A DNA stretch of 64,000 bases from Nitrospinaceae bacterium (GCA_021604505.1 BQJC01000003.1:406439-470438); one strand, 5' to 3'. Positions 51,233-61,019 are shown, numbered from the stretch's first letter. Program-made: numbers and translations. The notes: a model not told the origin generated them from the letters alone.

Positions 51233-52176
51233 AAGCTCTCGTTACCGGCGGCGCCGGGTTCATCGGCAGATGGCTGGTCAAAAAACTGCTGGATGAAAAC
51301 TTCGAAGTCTGGGTCATCGACAACCTGGAAAACGGACTGGAAAGCAATCTCGCCGAATTCCACAATCACCCGTTGCTAAAAGGCATCGTTTACGAGGACA
51401 TCCTCAACCAGAAAGCCCTGCATTCGGTGTTTCAATTCAAACCCGACATCGTTTACCATCTTGCCGCCCAGATCAACGTCCACGAAAGCCTGGAAGTTCC
51501 CAGTAAGGCGTACGAAATAAACATCAAGGGAACCTACAACGTTCTGGAAGAATGCCGCGCGCTGGGGACCAAGGTCATGCTCATGGGAACCTGCATGGTC
51601 TACGACATGGCGGGCAGTCACAAACCGATCAACGAAGATCACCCCTTAAAACCGACTTCTCCCTACGCCGCGTCCAAACTGTCGGCGGAGATTCTCGCGC
51701 AGTCCTATTACTACAGCTACGGACTGCCGGTCGTGACCTGCCGTCCTTTCAACACCTATGGGCCGTATCAGAAATACAATCTGGAAGGCGGGGTGGTTTC
51801 GATTTTCGTCCGCCAGGTTTTAAATGGCGAAGGCCTGGACATCTTTGGCGATGGCACGCAAACCCGCGACCTTCTTTATGTAGAAGATTGTGTCGACTTC
51901 GTTTATTCCGCCTCGCGTTGTGAAGAAGCATTGGGGCAGGTGATCAACGCCGGTTCGGGAACCGACATCTCGATCTTGGATCTGGCGCGTATGATCTGCC
52001 CGGACGAAGACAAAATTCGTTTGGTGGACCATCGCCATCCCCAGTCGGAAATCCCCAAACTGCTGTGCGATTATTCCAAGGCCCGCTCTCTTCTGGGATG
52101 GGAACCGAAAGTCGATCTGAAATCGGGAATCCAAAAGTTAAAAGAGCAACTTCAGGAAATATGCGTATTGGCGTAA
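51229..52176 (+). CDS. NAD-dependent epimerase/dehydratase (sugar SDR) 2
   Basis: 315 aa from the ATG at 51229, which overlaps the previous stop. GGAGFIG at 7-13, HLAAQINVHES, GTCMVYD, SPYAASKLSAE (catalytic Tyr/Lys), RPFNTYGPYQ and GDGTQTRDLLYVEDCVDFVY are classic of the UDP-glucose 4-epimerase/WbpP group, so a nucleotide-sugar epimerase is the best guess. It overlaps the third SDR by 16 bases. Confidence 0.88.
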   Translation: MKALVTGGAGFIGRWLVKKLLDENFEVWVIDNLENGLESNLAEFHNHPLLKGIVYEDILNQKALHSVFQFKPDIVYHLAAQINVHESLEVPSKAYEINIKGTYNVLEECRALGTKVMLMGTCMVYDMAGSHKPINEDHPLKPTSPYAASKLSAEILAQSYYYSYGLPVVTCRPFNTYGPYQKYNLEGGVVSIFVRQVLNGEGLDIFGDGTQTRDLLYVEDCVDFVYSASRCEEALGQVINAGSGTDISILDLARMICPDEDKIRLVDHRHPQSEIPKLLCDYSKARSLLGWEPKVDLKSGIQKLKEQLQEICVLA

Positions 52177-53015
52177 CCGGCGCCTCCGGCTTCATCGGCA
52201 GCCATTTGATGGACGCTCTTAAAAACGTCCCTGAGGTTTCGGTGGCCCCCCTCTCCCGCAAGCGCCAAAACCCTACTCTCACGGAGCTTAAAACCTTCGT
52301 CCAAAAAAAAGATTTGATCTATCACCTGGCCGGTATCAACCGGGGGTCCGACGAAGAAATTCTGCAAGGAAACGTTTTGGGAACCCTGCATCTTCTGGTG
52401 GCCATCAAAACATTTGGCTCCCCGCTAACCCGGATCGTTTTTGCCTCCTCATCGCAAGTGTATAAACTCGGAAAGGTGGGAAGCGGGATCAAAGAATCGC
52501 GTGCAACGGAACCGCAATCGCTGTATGGTGTCAGCAAGAAAACGGCGGAGGATTTGATTCGACTGTCGGGTCTTGATAATATCATCCTGAGACTATCCAA
52601 TGTCTACGGTCCCGGATGCCGCCCTAATTACAATTCAGTCATTGCCACCTTTTGCGACCGGGCGGTGAACAACCGGCCATTAAACATCGACGGCACCGGT
52701 AAGCAGGGAAGAGATTTCATCTACATCGACGATGTGATTCAGGCCATGGTGCTGGCGGGAACTAGAAAACAGCCGCAAAAGCAGACCGTTTACAATATAA
52801 GTTCGGGACGGCTATCGACCCTGCGGCAAGTGATCGGACATATCAAACGATCCCGGAAAGAAGTCAACGTAGAATATAAGAATTCAGATGACGGGTATTC
52901 TTACGTCTGCGATTCTTCGCGCTTCCAAAGGAAATACGGATGGAAACCCAAAACACCTCTATCAGCGGGAATACGAAACATCCTTCAGGGATTGAAAAAA
53001 GGGCTGGGTTCATGA
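52161..53015 (+). CDS. CapF-like nucleotide-sugar reductase (SDR) 3
   Basis: 284 aa from the ATG at 52161, five bases after CAGGAAA. GASGFIG at the N-terminus, YHLAGINRG, SSSQVYK, SLYGVSKKTAE (catalytic). The block NVYGPGCRPNYNSVIATFCDRAV is nearly that of the N-terminal domain of CapF/WbjC/FnlB, which reduces a 4-keto intermediate on the way to UDP-N-acetyl-L-fucosamine. In CapF the SDR is fused to a cupin; here the cupin is a separate gene that starts within this stop codon. So these are probably a split CapF pair. Confidence 0.82.
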   Translation: MRIGVTGASGFIGSHLMDALKNVPEVSVAPLSRKRQNPTLTELKTFVQKKDLIYHLAGINRGSDEEILQGNVLGTLHLLVAIKTFGSPLTRIVFASSSQVYKLGKVGSGIKESRATEPQSLYGVSKKTAEDLIRLSGLDNIILRLSNVYGPGCRPNYNSVIATFCDRAVNNRPLNIDGTGKQGRDFIYIDDVIQAMVLAGTRKQPQKQTVYNISSGRLSTLRQVIGHIKRSRKEVNVEYKNSDDGYSYVCDSSRFQRKYGWKPKTPLSAGIRNILQGLKKGLGS

Positions 53016-53416
53016 AAGACATCCAGATGCAGGATCTGGACAAAAAGTCCGATGAGAGAGGCTGGCTCATCGAAGTGCTCGGGGATGCATTGCACAAGGA
53101 GTGTAAACCCTTTGGACAGATCCACGTGTCCGTAGCCTATCCGGGGAAAGTCCGCGGCAACCATTACCACAAACGAAAAACCGAATGGTTTTCCGTCCCC
53201 AGCGGAAATGGACTGCTCCTGCTCAAGGACCTGGCCACCGGTGAGGAAGAAAGAATCCTCATGGGAGAAAATGCATTAAAGACGGTAAAAATCACTCCCG
53301 GCATCGTCCACGCCATCAAGAACAATGGAGCCGGTGATATGGTTCTCATTGTCTATACCGACGAAACCTTTGACCCCGCCGATCCAGATACGTTTTACCA
53401 GAAAATACTGCAGTGA
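53012..53416 (+). CDS. CapF C-terminal-like cupin
   Basis: 134 aa from the ATG at 53012 (ATGA overlap with the SDR). The cupin signature GQIHVSVAYPGKVRGNHYHKRKTEWF contains the HYH metal-binding pair and is close to the C-terminal domain of CapF, which catalyses the epimerase/dehydratase steps with a metal ion. Later IVHAIKNNGAGDMVLIVYTDE closes the cupin barrel. With the adjacent SDR it would restore a complete CapF activity. An alternative is a ketoisomerase-type sugar cupin. Confidence 0.82.
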   Translation: MKDIQMQDLDKKSDERGWLIEVLGDALHKECKPFGQIHVSVAYPGKVRGNHYHKRKTEWFSVPSGNGLLLLKDLATGEEERILMGENALKTVKITPGIVHAIKNNGAGDMVLIVYTDETFDPADPDTFYQKILQ

Positions 53417-53446
53417 TCCCGAAAGGATCACGGCCATGCCCCACTC

Positions 53447-54511
53447 ATGAAAATAACTTTCCTGCTCCCGCACGTCCGGCTCAGTGGTGGTGTTAAGGCC
53501 TTGCTGGAATATGCCAACCGGATTCATGCGATGGGCCATGAAGTGCAAATTATCCTTCCCGCTCAACAATACAAGTGGTACCGACTGGATAAAAAGTTAA
53601 GTGCGCTGGGAAAGAATGCGACTTTTTTAAATGCCGAATCCGTCGACTGGTTCGACAATAAAATCCCGATCACCCTCCTTCCGAGCAATCAGGCGGCTTT
53701 TTTTCCCCCAGCTGATGCACTGATCGCCACGGCATGGCAAACTGCCGAGTTCGCCGCGAAGCTTCCAGAAGAAACGGGCAGGAAATTTTATTTTATCCAG
53801 CATTATGAAACCTTGTGGACCCGTGAAAAGGAAAGAGCCGAAAAAACCTATCGTCTCCCTTTTCAAAAAGTCGTTATTTCTCACTGGCTCAAGGAAATAT
53901 TGCAGAAAAACTATCAACAGGACGCAGACGTACTCGTGACCCCGGTCGACAGAAACCTGTTTTCTTGTGATGACAAAGGCTGGAACACCCCGCCTAGAAT
54001 ATGTCTGCTTCATCATGATTACGACTGGAAAGGGTATAAAGAAGGAATCGCCGCAATTAAAAAGGTACGGGCGGAAAATAGAAAGATGGATTTGGTGGTT
54101 TTTGGAGAAAAGTTGAAAGATCCTCACCCTTTATTCCAGGAAGCGGGGTTCGAGTTTGAATACCATTACCGACCCACCGGAAACCAGGTCGCCCGAATTT
54201 TTTCTTCTTGCGACATCTATCTCTGCCCAAGCTGGCATGAAGGATTGGGAATGCCAGCTATGGAGGCCATGGCCTGCAGATGCGCTCTTGTCACGACGGA
54301 CACCGGCGGTTCCAGAGATTATGCCTTTGACAAAAAAACCGCACTTGTGTCGGCGCCTAAAGATGTCCAAGGGCTGGTGGATAATTTAATCACTATCCTT
54401 GACGACCCAAACTTGATGAAGCGGCTTTCTGAAAATGGACACAGAACGATCCAGAAATTCGACTGGGAAAAAAATTGCGGGCAATTGATGGACTTGTTAA
54501 AAACCAATTAA
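53447..54511 (+). CDS. GT4-like glycosyltransferase
   Basis: 354 aa GT-B fold enzyme. N-terminal LLPHVRLSGGVKALLEYANRIHAMGH (acceptor domain, GG loop) and C-terminal SCDIYLCPSWHEGLGMPAMEAMACRCALVTTDTGGSRDYA, the E-x7-E nucleotide-sugar binding motif of family 4. It lies in the surface-sugar operon and should add one sugar residue; donor and acceptor are unknown. It follows the cupin by 30 bases. Confidence 0.87.
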   Translation: MKITFLLPHVRLSGGVKALLEYANRIHAMGHEVQIILPAQQYKWYRLDKKLSALGKNATFLNAESVDWFDNKIPITLLPSNQAAFFPPADALIATAWQTAEFAAKLPEETGRKFYFIQHYETLWTREKERAEKTYRLPFQKVVISHWLKEILQKNYQQDADVLVTPVDRNLFSCDDKGWNTPPRICLLHHDYDWKGYKEGIAAIKKVRAENRKMDLVVFGEKLKDPHPLFQEAGFEFEYHYRPTGNQVARIFSSCDIYLCPSWHEGLGMPAMEAMACRCALVTTDTGGSRDYAFDKKTALVSAPKDVQGLVDNLITILDDPNLMKRLSENGHRTIQKFDWEKNCGQLMDLLKTN

Positions 54512-54556
54512 GTATTCTTTTGGTAAATCTAAAAAGCGATTTCAAGCAATGCTGTG

Positions 54557-55573
54557 ATGAAAAAAGTTTCCGCCATCATTGTCAACTGGAATGGGAAAAA
54601 TGAAACCGCGGACTGTATTCAGTCGCTGTTGGATCAGAGTTATTCGAATCTCGAAATCATCGTAAGCGACAACGGATCGACCGACGGGTCTATTGAAATT
54701 CTACAAAAACAGTTTTCCTCATCGATCCGTCTGTTGCAAAATGGCAGTAATCTCGGGTTTGGCGCGGCAGTCAACCGCGGCCTGGAAGCGGCCAGAGGAG
54801 ACTATCTCATCTTTTTAAACAACGATCTTGTGCTTGCGCCTGACAGCATCGTTGAACTGGTGCAGCTTCTACAATCCAATGATGACATGGGTGCGGCTGT
54901 TCCCAAAATCCTTTACTATGAAAAGCGGGAAATCATTAATTCATTCGGGGTTCTGATTCATTTCACCGGAATCGCCTGCCCCAATAAAATTGATCAAGCA
55001 GACGATCTGAATCTGAACCTTATAGAAACTGCTTGTGGCGGCATCTTCATGTTACCGCGTAAGGTCTACGAAACTACCGGCGGGTTCGACGAAGATCTTT
55101 TTCTTTACCACGAAGACCACGATCTATCCTGGCGCATACGGCTTAACGGTTGGAAGATAATAGCAACTCCAAAAGCGGTTCTTTATCACCATTACAAGTT
55201 TAACAAAGGCATCAAAAAATTTTACTATTCCGAAAAAAACCGGCTGCACATTCTGCTGAAAAATCTTGAATGGAAAACGCTTGGCCTGATTTTACCCGCC
55301 CTGTTGCTTATCGAATTTGCCCAATGGATCCATGCGATTCTGCATGGCTGGCTGCATTTGAAAGCAAAAAGTTATTTAGAGTTGTTTGCGCTTCTTCCTC
55401 GAATTCTTCAAAAAAGAGAAAAGATCCAGGACGCCCGAAAAATTCCTGATAGAGATATCATCCGGCTTTATAAAGGTAAACTGGCCATTGCCGGAATGAA
55501 TGATTCATTGATTGAAAATTTCCTGAGTCCAATTCTTGACACCTACTGGAGCTGGATTCGAGGCTGGATATAA
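54557..55573 (+). CDS. GT2-like glycosyltransferase
   Basis: 338 aa GT-A fold enzyme with the N-terminal IIVNWNGKNETADCIQSLLDQSYSNLEIIVSDNGSTDGS, the later LIFLNNDLVLAP (DXD-type) and GGFDEDLFLYHEDHDLSWRIR (ED motif of the rhamnosyltransferase-like GT2 group). The C-terminal part has a hydrophobic helix pair (LGLILPALLLIEFAQWIHAIL) and probably associates with the membrane. Start ATG at 54557, with an adjacent GTG at 54554. Confidence 0.88.
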   Translation: MKKVSAIIVNWNGKNETADCIQSLLDQSYSNLEIIVSDNGSTDGSIEILQKQFSSSIRLLQNGSNLGFGAAVNRGLEAARGDYLIFLNNDLVLAPDSIVELVQLLQSNDDMGAAVPKILYYEKREIINSFGVLIHFTGIACPNKIDQADDLNLNLIETACGGIFMLPRKVYETTGGFDEDLFLYHEDHDLSWRIRLNGWKIIATPKAVLYHHYKFNKGIKKFYYSEKNRLHILLKNLEWKTLGLILPALLLIEFAQWIHAILHGWLHLKAKSYLELFALLPRILQKREKIQDARKIPDRDIIRLYKGKLAIAGMNDSLIENFLSPILDTYWSWIRGWI

Positions 55574-55675
55574 AACAAAACCCGACTTAGGAATTATGCT
55601 TTTATATTGACATCTGAGCTCATATCTGCAATTTTTTGTTTATCATTCAATCACTCGATCCAAGAAGGAGAAAAG

Positions 55676-55906
55676 ATGGCTTACGAGAATTCACCCCATG
55701 TTGTCGATGAAACGGAAGGGGTAAAATATTACTGTACCTGCGGCGAGTCCGCCAATAAGCCGTATTGTGACGGTTCACATGAAACCAAAGGAACGGGGAA
55801 ATCTCCCAAGGAATATGTCATGACAGAAGCCAAACGGGTGGCGATCTGCGACTGCGGCCATACTGGAAATTCTCCGTTCTGCGACGGATCTCACTCGAAG
55901 TTATAA
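55676..55906 (+). CDS. Tandem CDGSH iron-sulfur protein
   Basis: 76 aa with two CDGSH-type [2Fe-2S] motifs: CTCGESANKPYCDGSH (Cys 20, 22, 31, His 35) and CDCGHTGNSPFCDGSH (Cys 58, 60, 69, His 73). Proteins of this kind bind labile 2Fe-2S clusters and take part in iron/redox handling. The start is fixed by AAGGAG seven bases before the ATG. It sits between polysaccharide genes but has no obvious link to them. Confidence 0.92.
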   Translation: MAYENSPHVVDETEGVKYYCTCGESANKPYCDGSHETKGTGKSPKEYVMTEAKRVAICDCGHTGNSPFCDGSHSKL

Positions 55907-55991
55907 ATATCCCTTTGGGTCCACTTTTACAGCCGCAAAACCTCCACGCAACTATTTATTGATGGCTGGTTAAACTGCGTTTCACTTTTCT

Positions 55992-56930
55992 ATGGAATCA
56001 ACGAAATTAAATCGAAAGGCATTAAAATTAATTCATAACCTTAAAAGCCTTTTGTTTTTACTTTCCTACTATGGATTTGAAGTTCCCTGGAAAGCCTATA
56101 ATAAATATATTCGAAAACGCAGTATCAAAGCCTTAAATATTAAATACCCGATCATTGATTCAATCCGGTTTAACGGTGTCGAATTTTTAATTTATTTTGA
56201 AAGCAAGGGGATCATTGAAGAATTAATCCTCAAAGAAGGCTCTTATGAGGGAGATCTATTAAATATTGCCGATCATTTTATAAAAGAGAAAACCATCATC
56301 ATCGATGTGGGGGCAAATATTGGTTTTGAGAGTCTGTATTTTGCCAGAAAATACCCGACCAATCTGGTCTACAGCTATGAACCCACAGGTATCGCTTATG
56401 AATGCTTGAGAAATTCCAAAGATATCAACAGCCTAAATAACTTAAAGGTTTTCAAACTGGGGGTTGGGGAGAAAAGTGGAAGTGTGGAAATTCATTCTGC
56501 AACAAAGGAAACCTACAACAAAGGCCTGGCTTCGATTGATTCCAATTACGATCTGGACAATACATTTGTAAAGGAAACCATCGACATCATAACGCTGGAC
56601 GAACACGTTAAGGAAAACATGCGGGTCTCCCTCATAAAAATTGACGTCCAGGGCTATGAAACCAAGGTTCTGGAAGGTGCGACCTCCTTGATTGCAAGAG
56701 ACCAACCCGTAATTATCTATGAACATTTTGAAAGTTATTATTCCAACCCGAAGGAACTGAGAAATAAAGTAGAGGAGCTTCTCATGCCCTTCGGTTACGA
56801 GCTTTATCTTATCCGTTCAAAAAATGATTTCCGTCCTCATAGGTTCCTGGAACAATTAAATCTCAATTCCAAAAAAGAAATTAATGGAGATATCGTTGCT
56901 TTGCCCATTCATTCCTTAAAAGAGAGTTAA
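55992..56930 (+). CDS. FkbM-family methyltransferase
   Basis: 312 aa. IIIDVGANIGFESLYFARK is motif I with the FkbM-type VGANIG core, followed by VYSYEPTGIAYECL, VFKLGVGEKSGSVE and LIKIDVQGYETKVLEGA (the conserved GYE). The N-terminus has a hydrophobic helix (LLFLLSYYGFEVPW). FkbM enzymes methylate hydroxyls on sugars or polyketides. It is low in GC compared with its neighbours and convergent to the next methyltransferase with a 19-base gap. Confidence 0.87.
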   Translation: MESTKLNRKALKLIHNLKSLLFLLSYYGFEVPWKAYNKYIRKRSIKALNIKYPIIDSIRFNGVEFLIYFESKGIIEELILKEGSYEGDLLNIADHFIKEKTIIIDVGANIGFESLYFARKYPTNLVYSYEPTGIAYECLRNSKDINSLNNLKVFKLGVGEKSGSVEIHSATKETYNKGLASIDSNYDLDNTFVKETIDIITLDEHVKENMRVSLIKIDVQGYETKVLEGATSLIARDQPVIIYEHFESYYSNPKELRNKVEELLMPFGYELYLIRSKNDFRPHRFLEQLNLNSKKEINGDIVALPIHSLKES

Positions 56931-56949
56931 AAGCTCTATCTTCATTCCT

Positions 56950-57558
56950 TTATTTTTCTTTCCTCAACTCTGTATACACTTCCCATTCTTTATAAGGCAG
57001 AACTTTAAGAATTCTCTCTCCCTTCCTTTGCTTCCGGTTGATTATTTTTTCCAAGGTTTTGTCAAACCAATTCACTTTGTACCAACGCCGAAATATCTGC
57101 ATCCTGGATTGAAGCAACTCAAAATGAAAATTGTAATAATAGGAACCGGGGCTCTTTTTGTCGAATTGAGAGAAAGTTTCAAACGTGAAAAATCGGACAT
57201 GGGTGCTGTCTCCAAATGCTATAGGACTGAAGCAGTGGGGTACCCAAATTTTCAGAATACCTCCCGGCTTGAGAACTCTGTAGATTTCTCCCATGATGCC
57301 TTTCAAGTCCGGAACATGTTCAAGCACGTGAATGCAAAAAATCGCATCCACCGAACCGCTCTTAAATGGCAGGCACCGGGTGATATCGCAAACTAGATTT
57401 ACCCCAGGCAGAGGCGTTATATCGACACCAACATAGTCGGAAGAATCATAATCCTCTCCGACATACCGTTTATAGCGATCGATTTTATTTTGATCGAGTT
57501 TTCCACCACCCACATCCAAACGAATTTTTTTTCCATCCAATTCGGGTCGAATATCCAT
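56950..57558 (-). CDS. SAM-dependent methyltransferase (Methyltransf_11 type)
   Basis: 202 aa from the ATG at 57558 (GTG at 57564 is also possible). Motif I IRLDVGGGK, then DYVGVDITP, FCIHVLEHVPDL and LKPGGILKIWVPH. A class I methyltransferase of the ubiE/Methyltransf_11 kind. The context of glycosyltransferases suggests sugar methylation. It is downstream of the WaaG-like gene by 31 bases and probably co-transcribed with it. Confidence 0.82.
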   Translation of the reverse strand: MDIRPELDGKKIRLDVGGGKLDQNKIDRYKRYVGEDYDSSDYVGVDITPLPGVNLVCDITRCLPFKSGSVDAIFCIHVLEHVPDLKGIMGEIYRVLKPGGILKIWVPHCFSPIAFGDSTHVRFFTFETFSQFDKKSPGSYYYNFHFELLQSRMQIFRRWYKVNWFDKTLEKIINRKQRKGERILKVLPYKEWEVYTELRKEK

Positions 57559-57589
57559 TTTCACTTTAAGTAAAATTCATTTTCCGTTG

Positions 57590-58741
57590 TCAAATTATGC
57601 GAACACGGATCACTTCCTGGTATACCTTTGTCATATGATTCAGGTTTCTCTCCTGAGTAAATTTTTCGGCCAGACGCCGAGCCATTTCTCCCATTCTTTC
57701 CCGAACTGAGGAATCCATCAAATAGTTGATATGCTCTGCGATTTCTTTAGGATCGCCGGGGTTTTTCAAAACCATTCCGTTTTTCCCAGCTTCAATGATT
57801 TCCCCGGCGCCACTGTGGCCGCTTGCAACGACGGGCAACCCAGATGCCAGCGCCTCAATGTTGGCGTTTCCAAACGGCTCATAAATAGATGGCAGCACGA
57901 AAATATCTGCGGCGGCATAATATTTTTCAAGATCATTGACAGGTTCCAGACAATTTATTTTTTCCCGTTTTTCCTGTGAGGCAAAACTCAGATAGCGGTC
58001 CCAGTTTCCTTTACCAATCAACAAAAGGCGCCAATCGTCCGACGATAAAAATTTTAGAGATTGAATTAAAAACTTCAGTCCTTTTCGCTCAAATCCAGAC
58101 CCAACAAACAGGACCAAAACCTCATTCTCCGGAATATTGAGTTCTTTGCGCACTGTCACGCGATAACGCTTTTTATTGTCCGGATGAAACCGTTTCAAAG
58201 ATATCCCATTGTAAACCACCGCTATTTTATCGTCGGCAACGCGGTAATGTTTCTGGATATCCTTTTTAACCATTTCGGAGATGGCTACAATTTTTTTACA
58301 CGCTCCGGTTTCAAACAACTTCTTTTCCATGAAAAGAATCAGTCCGTGAAAAGGATTAAACGGGAGAAAAAGTTTTTTAAGCGGTGAAAGAAATTTTTTA
58401 CGTTGTTCCAGCCATTCTCTATGACAGCCGTCTCCGGCCCGGTAGATGTCCTGAAAAAATATTCGCTCGTGACTTTGAATGATATCAAAGCTTTGCTTTC
58501 GCACTTCTCGAACGGCAAACCATGAAAAAGACAAAGAACGAAGGAAAGAATTAAATTTCCAGGCAGGCACCGGATGCACCTGCAGTTTGGGATGATCTCC
58601 TCTATCCCATTGATGGGCAAATATATGGACCTCGTGCCCCTCGTCAGCAAGCTGATGCGTGTACTGATCCACAAATCCTTCGGCGCCGCCATAGTTCACA
58701 TATTTATATCGGATGACTGCAATCTTCATCGGAGGGTCCAT
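57590..58741 (-). CDS. WaaG/RfaG-like GT4 glycosyltransferase
   Basis: 383 aa GT-B enzyme. IAVIRYKYVNYGGAEGFVDQYTHQLADEGHEVHIFAHQWD and SHERIFFQDIYRAGDGCHREWLEQR closely follow LPS core glucosyltransferase I (WaaG), and VNDLEKYYAAADIFVLPSIYEPFGNANIEALASGLPVVAS is the family 4 donor site. It would add the first hexose to the heptose region of the LPS core. An ATG 12 bases later (58729) is an alternative start. Confidence 0.86.
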   Translation of the reverse strand: MDPPMKIAVIRYKYVNYGGAEGFVDQYTHQLADEGHEVHIFAHQWDRGDHPKLQVHPVPAWKFNSFLRSLSFSWFAVREVRKQSFDIIQSHERIFFQDIYRAGDGCHREWLEQRKKFLSPLKKLFLPFNPFHGLILFMEKKLFETGACKKIVAISEMVKKDIQKHYRVADDKIAVVYNGISLKRFHPDNKKRYRVTVRKELNIPENEVLVLFVGSGFERKGLKFLIQSLKFLSSDDWRLLLIGKGNWDRYLSFASQEKREKINCLEPVNDLEKYYAAADIFVLPSIYEPFGNANIEALASGLPVVASGHSGAGEIIEAGKNGMVLKNPGDPKEIAEHINYLMDSSVRERMGEMARRLAEKFTQERNLNHMTKVYQEVIRVRII

Positions 58742-58762
58742 TTAATCCACACCACAAACTGT

Positions 58763-59884
58763 TTATTTCAAGGATGCGTCCAGCACGTCATAGTATACTT
58801 CAAGGGTCTGGTCCATTTTTCGGTCCCAGGTCAATTCTTTACGGCAATAGTCATAGGCATTTTCAGCCATCTCCCTGGCCCAACCCGGGTTTTGTAATAT
58901 CTTCACAATCCCGTCCGCCAGACTTTTTCCGCTTTTAATTTCTGCCAGCACTCCCCGTTCCCCATCTCGGAATAACTCGGCAATGGAACCTCCACGGGTA
59001 GCCACGACAGGCGTTTTCATCGCAAAGGCCTGAGGGATCACCTGAGACGTTCCTTCTCCTGCGTAAGATGCCAGAACCATGACATTCATCGCCGCTATGA
59101 TTTCGGGAACGTCCTCCCGATGCCCCATGACCGTGACCGCACCCTGCATTTCAGGCGCTCGCGATCTTTCCTTGATTTCTTCATAGCCCGGCCCTGCTCC
59201 CACAATGACAAATCGTGCCTCGGGAAATTTCTCCAAAACAAGGGGAACTGCTTCTAAAAAATAATTATGCCCTTTCCAACCGCGAATCACCCCGACTTTA
59301 CCAATCAGCGGTTGATCCAGTTTTAAACCCAACTCGGTGCGGATTTTTTCTCCCGAAACATTCAAATGAAATCGGCGCATATCGACTCCGGCGGGAATGG
59401 ACACCACCTGCTCTGGCGTCACCCCTTTGAGTTGGATCATGAGCTCACGGATGGTTTCGCCGCTGGTGAGAATTCTCTTTGGAAATCGGGCGTACAGCCA
59501 GTTATTCGGGAAATGATTTTTTACCGGAATGGAAACGTGCCGACTGCGAACGATGGGAATATGGAGGCATTTGCCAATGAAAGACACCAGCCAACTGTCT
59601 ATAGAACTGTGGGTGTGTAAAACATCCGGTTTGCTGTTTTTTATCAGCCGACACAAAATCCTGAAAGCCCCAGGGCTTAGGGGTCGCGGCATGGATACGG
59701 AAAAAAATTTAAACTGCGGGTGCTCAATAGACTGGCAACGTTTTTCCAGAGGACTTCCCGGTTGGCAGACGACGGTGACACGGTGTCCCCGGTCCAGAAG
59801 CATCCGGGTCTCCTGAATCACTCTTATTTCCTGCCCGCCCCAGCCAATTGCCGCTTCAGAATGCAAAATATGGAGGGATTTCAA
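58763..59884 (-). CDS. GT4-like glycosyltransferase
   Basis: 373 aa. HSEAAIGWGGQEIRVIQETRMLLDRGH is the acceptor-side loop, VIRGWKGHNYFLEAVPLV the domain start, and VMVLASYAGEGTSQVIPQAFAMKTPVVAT the donor site with the Glu residues of the GT4 family. Start is TTG at 59884, without a clear ribosome site. It is 21 bases upstream of the WaaG-like gene on the same strand. Confidence 0.85.
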   Translation of the reverse strand: MKSLHILHSEAAIGWGGQEIRVIQETRMLLDRGHRVTVVCQPGSPLEKRCQSIEHPQFKFFSVSMPRPLSPGAFRILCRLIKNSKPDVLHTHSSIDSWLVSFIGKCLHIPIVRSRHVSIPVKNHFPNNWLYARFPKRILTSGETIRELMIQLKGVTPEQVVSIPAGVDMRRFHLNVSGEKIRTELGLKLDQPLIGKVGVIRGWKGHNYFLEAVPLVLEKFPEARFVIVGAGPGYEEIKERSRAPEMQGAVTVMGHREDVPEIIAAMNVMVLASYAGEGTSQVIPQAFAMKTPVVATRGGSIAELFRDGERGVLAEIKSGKSLADGIVKILQNPGWAREMAENAYDYCRKELTWDRKMDQTLEVYYDVLDASLK

Positions 59885-60047
59885 GGCAGGAACCCGTTAT
59901 CAAGAATCGTAGATCGGTTGCAAGTGGACGGCGAATAATTTAACATATCCCCACAAAAGTGTCGATATCCACATGAAAGTAATTCCTTTTTTGTCCGCCA
60001 TTTGCAGAAGCTGGAAAAAGGAACCCTCTTTTTCAAGCTATTCTTAT

Positions 60048-61019
60048 ATGTCCCATCCAGTGACCGAACATTTCGATCTCATTCCCTGTGAAAATTGCGG
60101 ATCAACTGAGTTTTCCACTCTCTGTGAGTGGAATAATTTGTCCCAGGTGGTCCAATGTGGTCGCTGTGAGTTGCAGTTTGTCAACCCGATACCCAACAAA
60201 GAATACCTGGCCCAATTGTATTTGCAAGACGGCCAGAAAAACCACTATTACCGCGATTATATCCTGGAACGAACGAACAGAAGAAGTTCGTATAACAAAC
60301 AATACCACCGCCGTTTGAAGCTGATCGAAAAATATTCAAGCAAAAAAGGCCGGTTGCTGGACATCGGTTGCGGAGGAGGTTTTTTCCTAAAGGCCGCCCA
60401 GGAGCGTGGTTGGGATCCTCATGGGATAGACATCGTTCCCGATTTTGTCAAATTTGCTCGCAATGAATTGCAATTAAAAAACATCCATTGCGGTTCCCTG
60501 GAAGAGTCCCAATATGAAGACCGCTTTTTCGATGTCATTGTCCTTTGGGATTTAATCGAGCATCTACCTCATCCGGCGAGTTTCTTAAAAACCATCAATC
60601 AAATCATGCGTCCAGACGGGCTCCTGGTGATCTGGACCCCCAACGCCAAGAATGCCGCCTGGTTAAAAGAAAACTGGTATGGCTACAAACCATTGCAGCA
60701 CCTGTATTTTTTTTCGCCCGCAACATTGAATAAAATTCTACAATCGACTGGATTTTACCCTGTTTACAAGAATACCAACCGGGCGAAGAAAGGATTTTTC
60801 ACCTCTCCACAAAATGCTCCTTATAAAAAACCTGAAAAACCTCTAAATAGAATGGAAAAATTGGTTTGGGGATTAAAAAGGGATTTTAGAAACCTCCTCA
60901 ATCCGATTAATTATATCAGTCCTCTATTGGATTTTTCCGGTTACGGGTTCAATCTGTATGTCATCGCAAAAAAAACCGCCAAAGACACCGAGCCAGCCCG
61001 GGAAGTTTCTTCTCTATGA
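60048..61019 (+). CDS. Zinc-ribbon class I SAM-dependent methyltransferase
   Basis: 323 aa from the ATG at 60048; an ATG at 59973 would add 25 residues and neither has a visible ribosome site. Zinc ribbon CENCGS ... CGRC, then YYRDYILERTNRRSSYNKQ, motif I LLDIGCGGGFFLKAAQERGW, VLWDLIEHLPHP and LYFFSPATLNKILQSTGF. This matches Methyltransf_23 enzymes with a ribbon, like that at 790-1455. Its stop overlaps the start of the next gene as ATGA. Confidence 0.83.
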   Translation: MSHPVTEHFDLIPCENCGSTEFSTLCEWNNLSQVVQCGRCELQFVNPIPNKEYLAQLYLQDGQKNHYYRDYILERTNRRSSYNKQYHRRLKLIEKYSSKKGRLLDIGCGGGFFLKAAQERGWDPHGIDIVPDFVKFARNELQLKNIHCGSLEESQYEDRFFDVIVLWDLIEHLPHPASFLKTINQIMRPDGLLVIWTPNAKNAAWLKENWYGYKPLQHLYFFSPATLNKILQSTGFYPVYKNTNRAKKGFFTSPQNAPYKKPEKPLNRMEKLVWGLKRDFRNLLNPINYISPLLDFSGYGFNLYVIAKKTAKDTEPAREVSSL

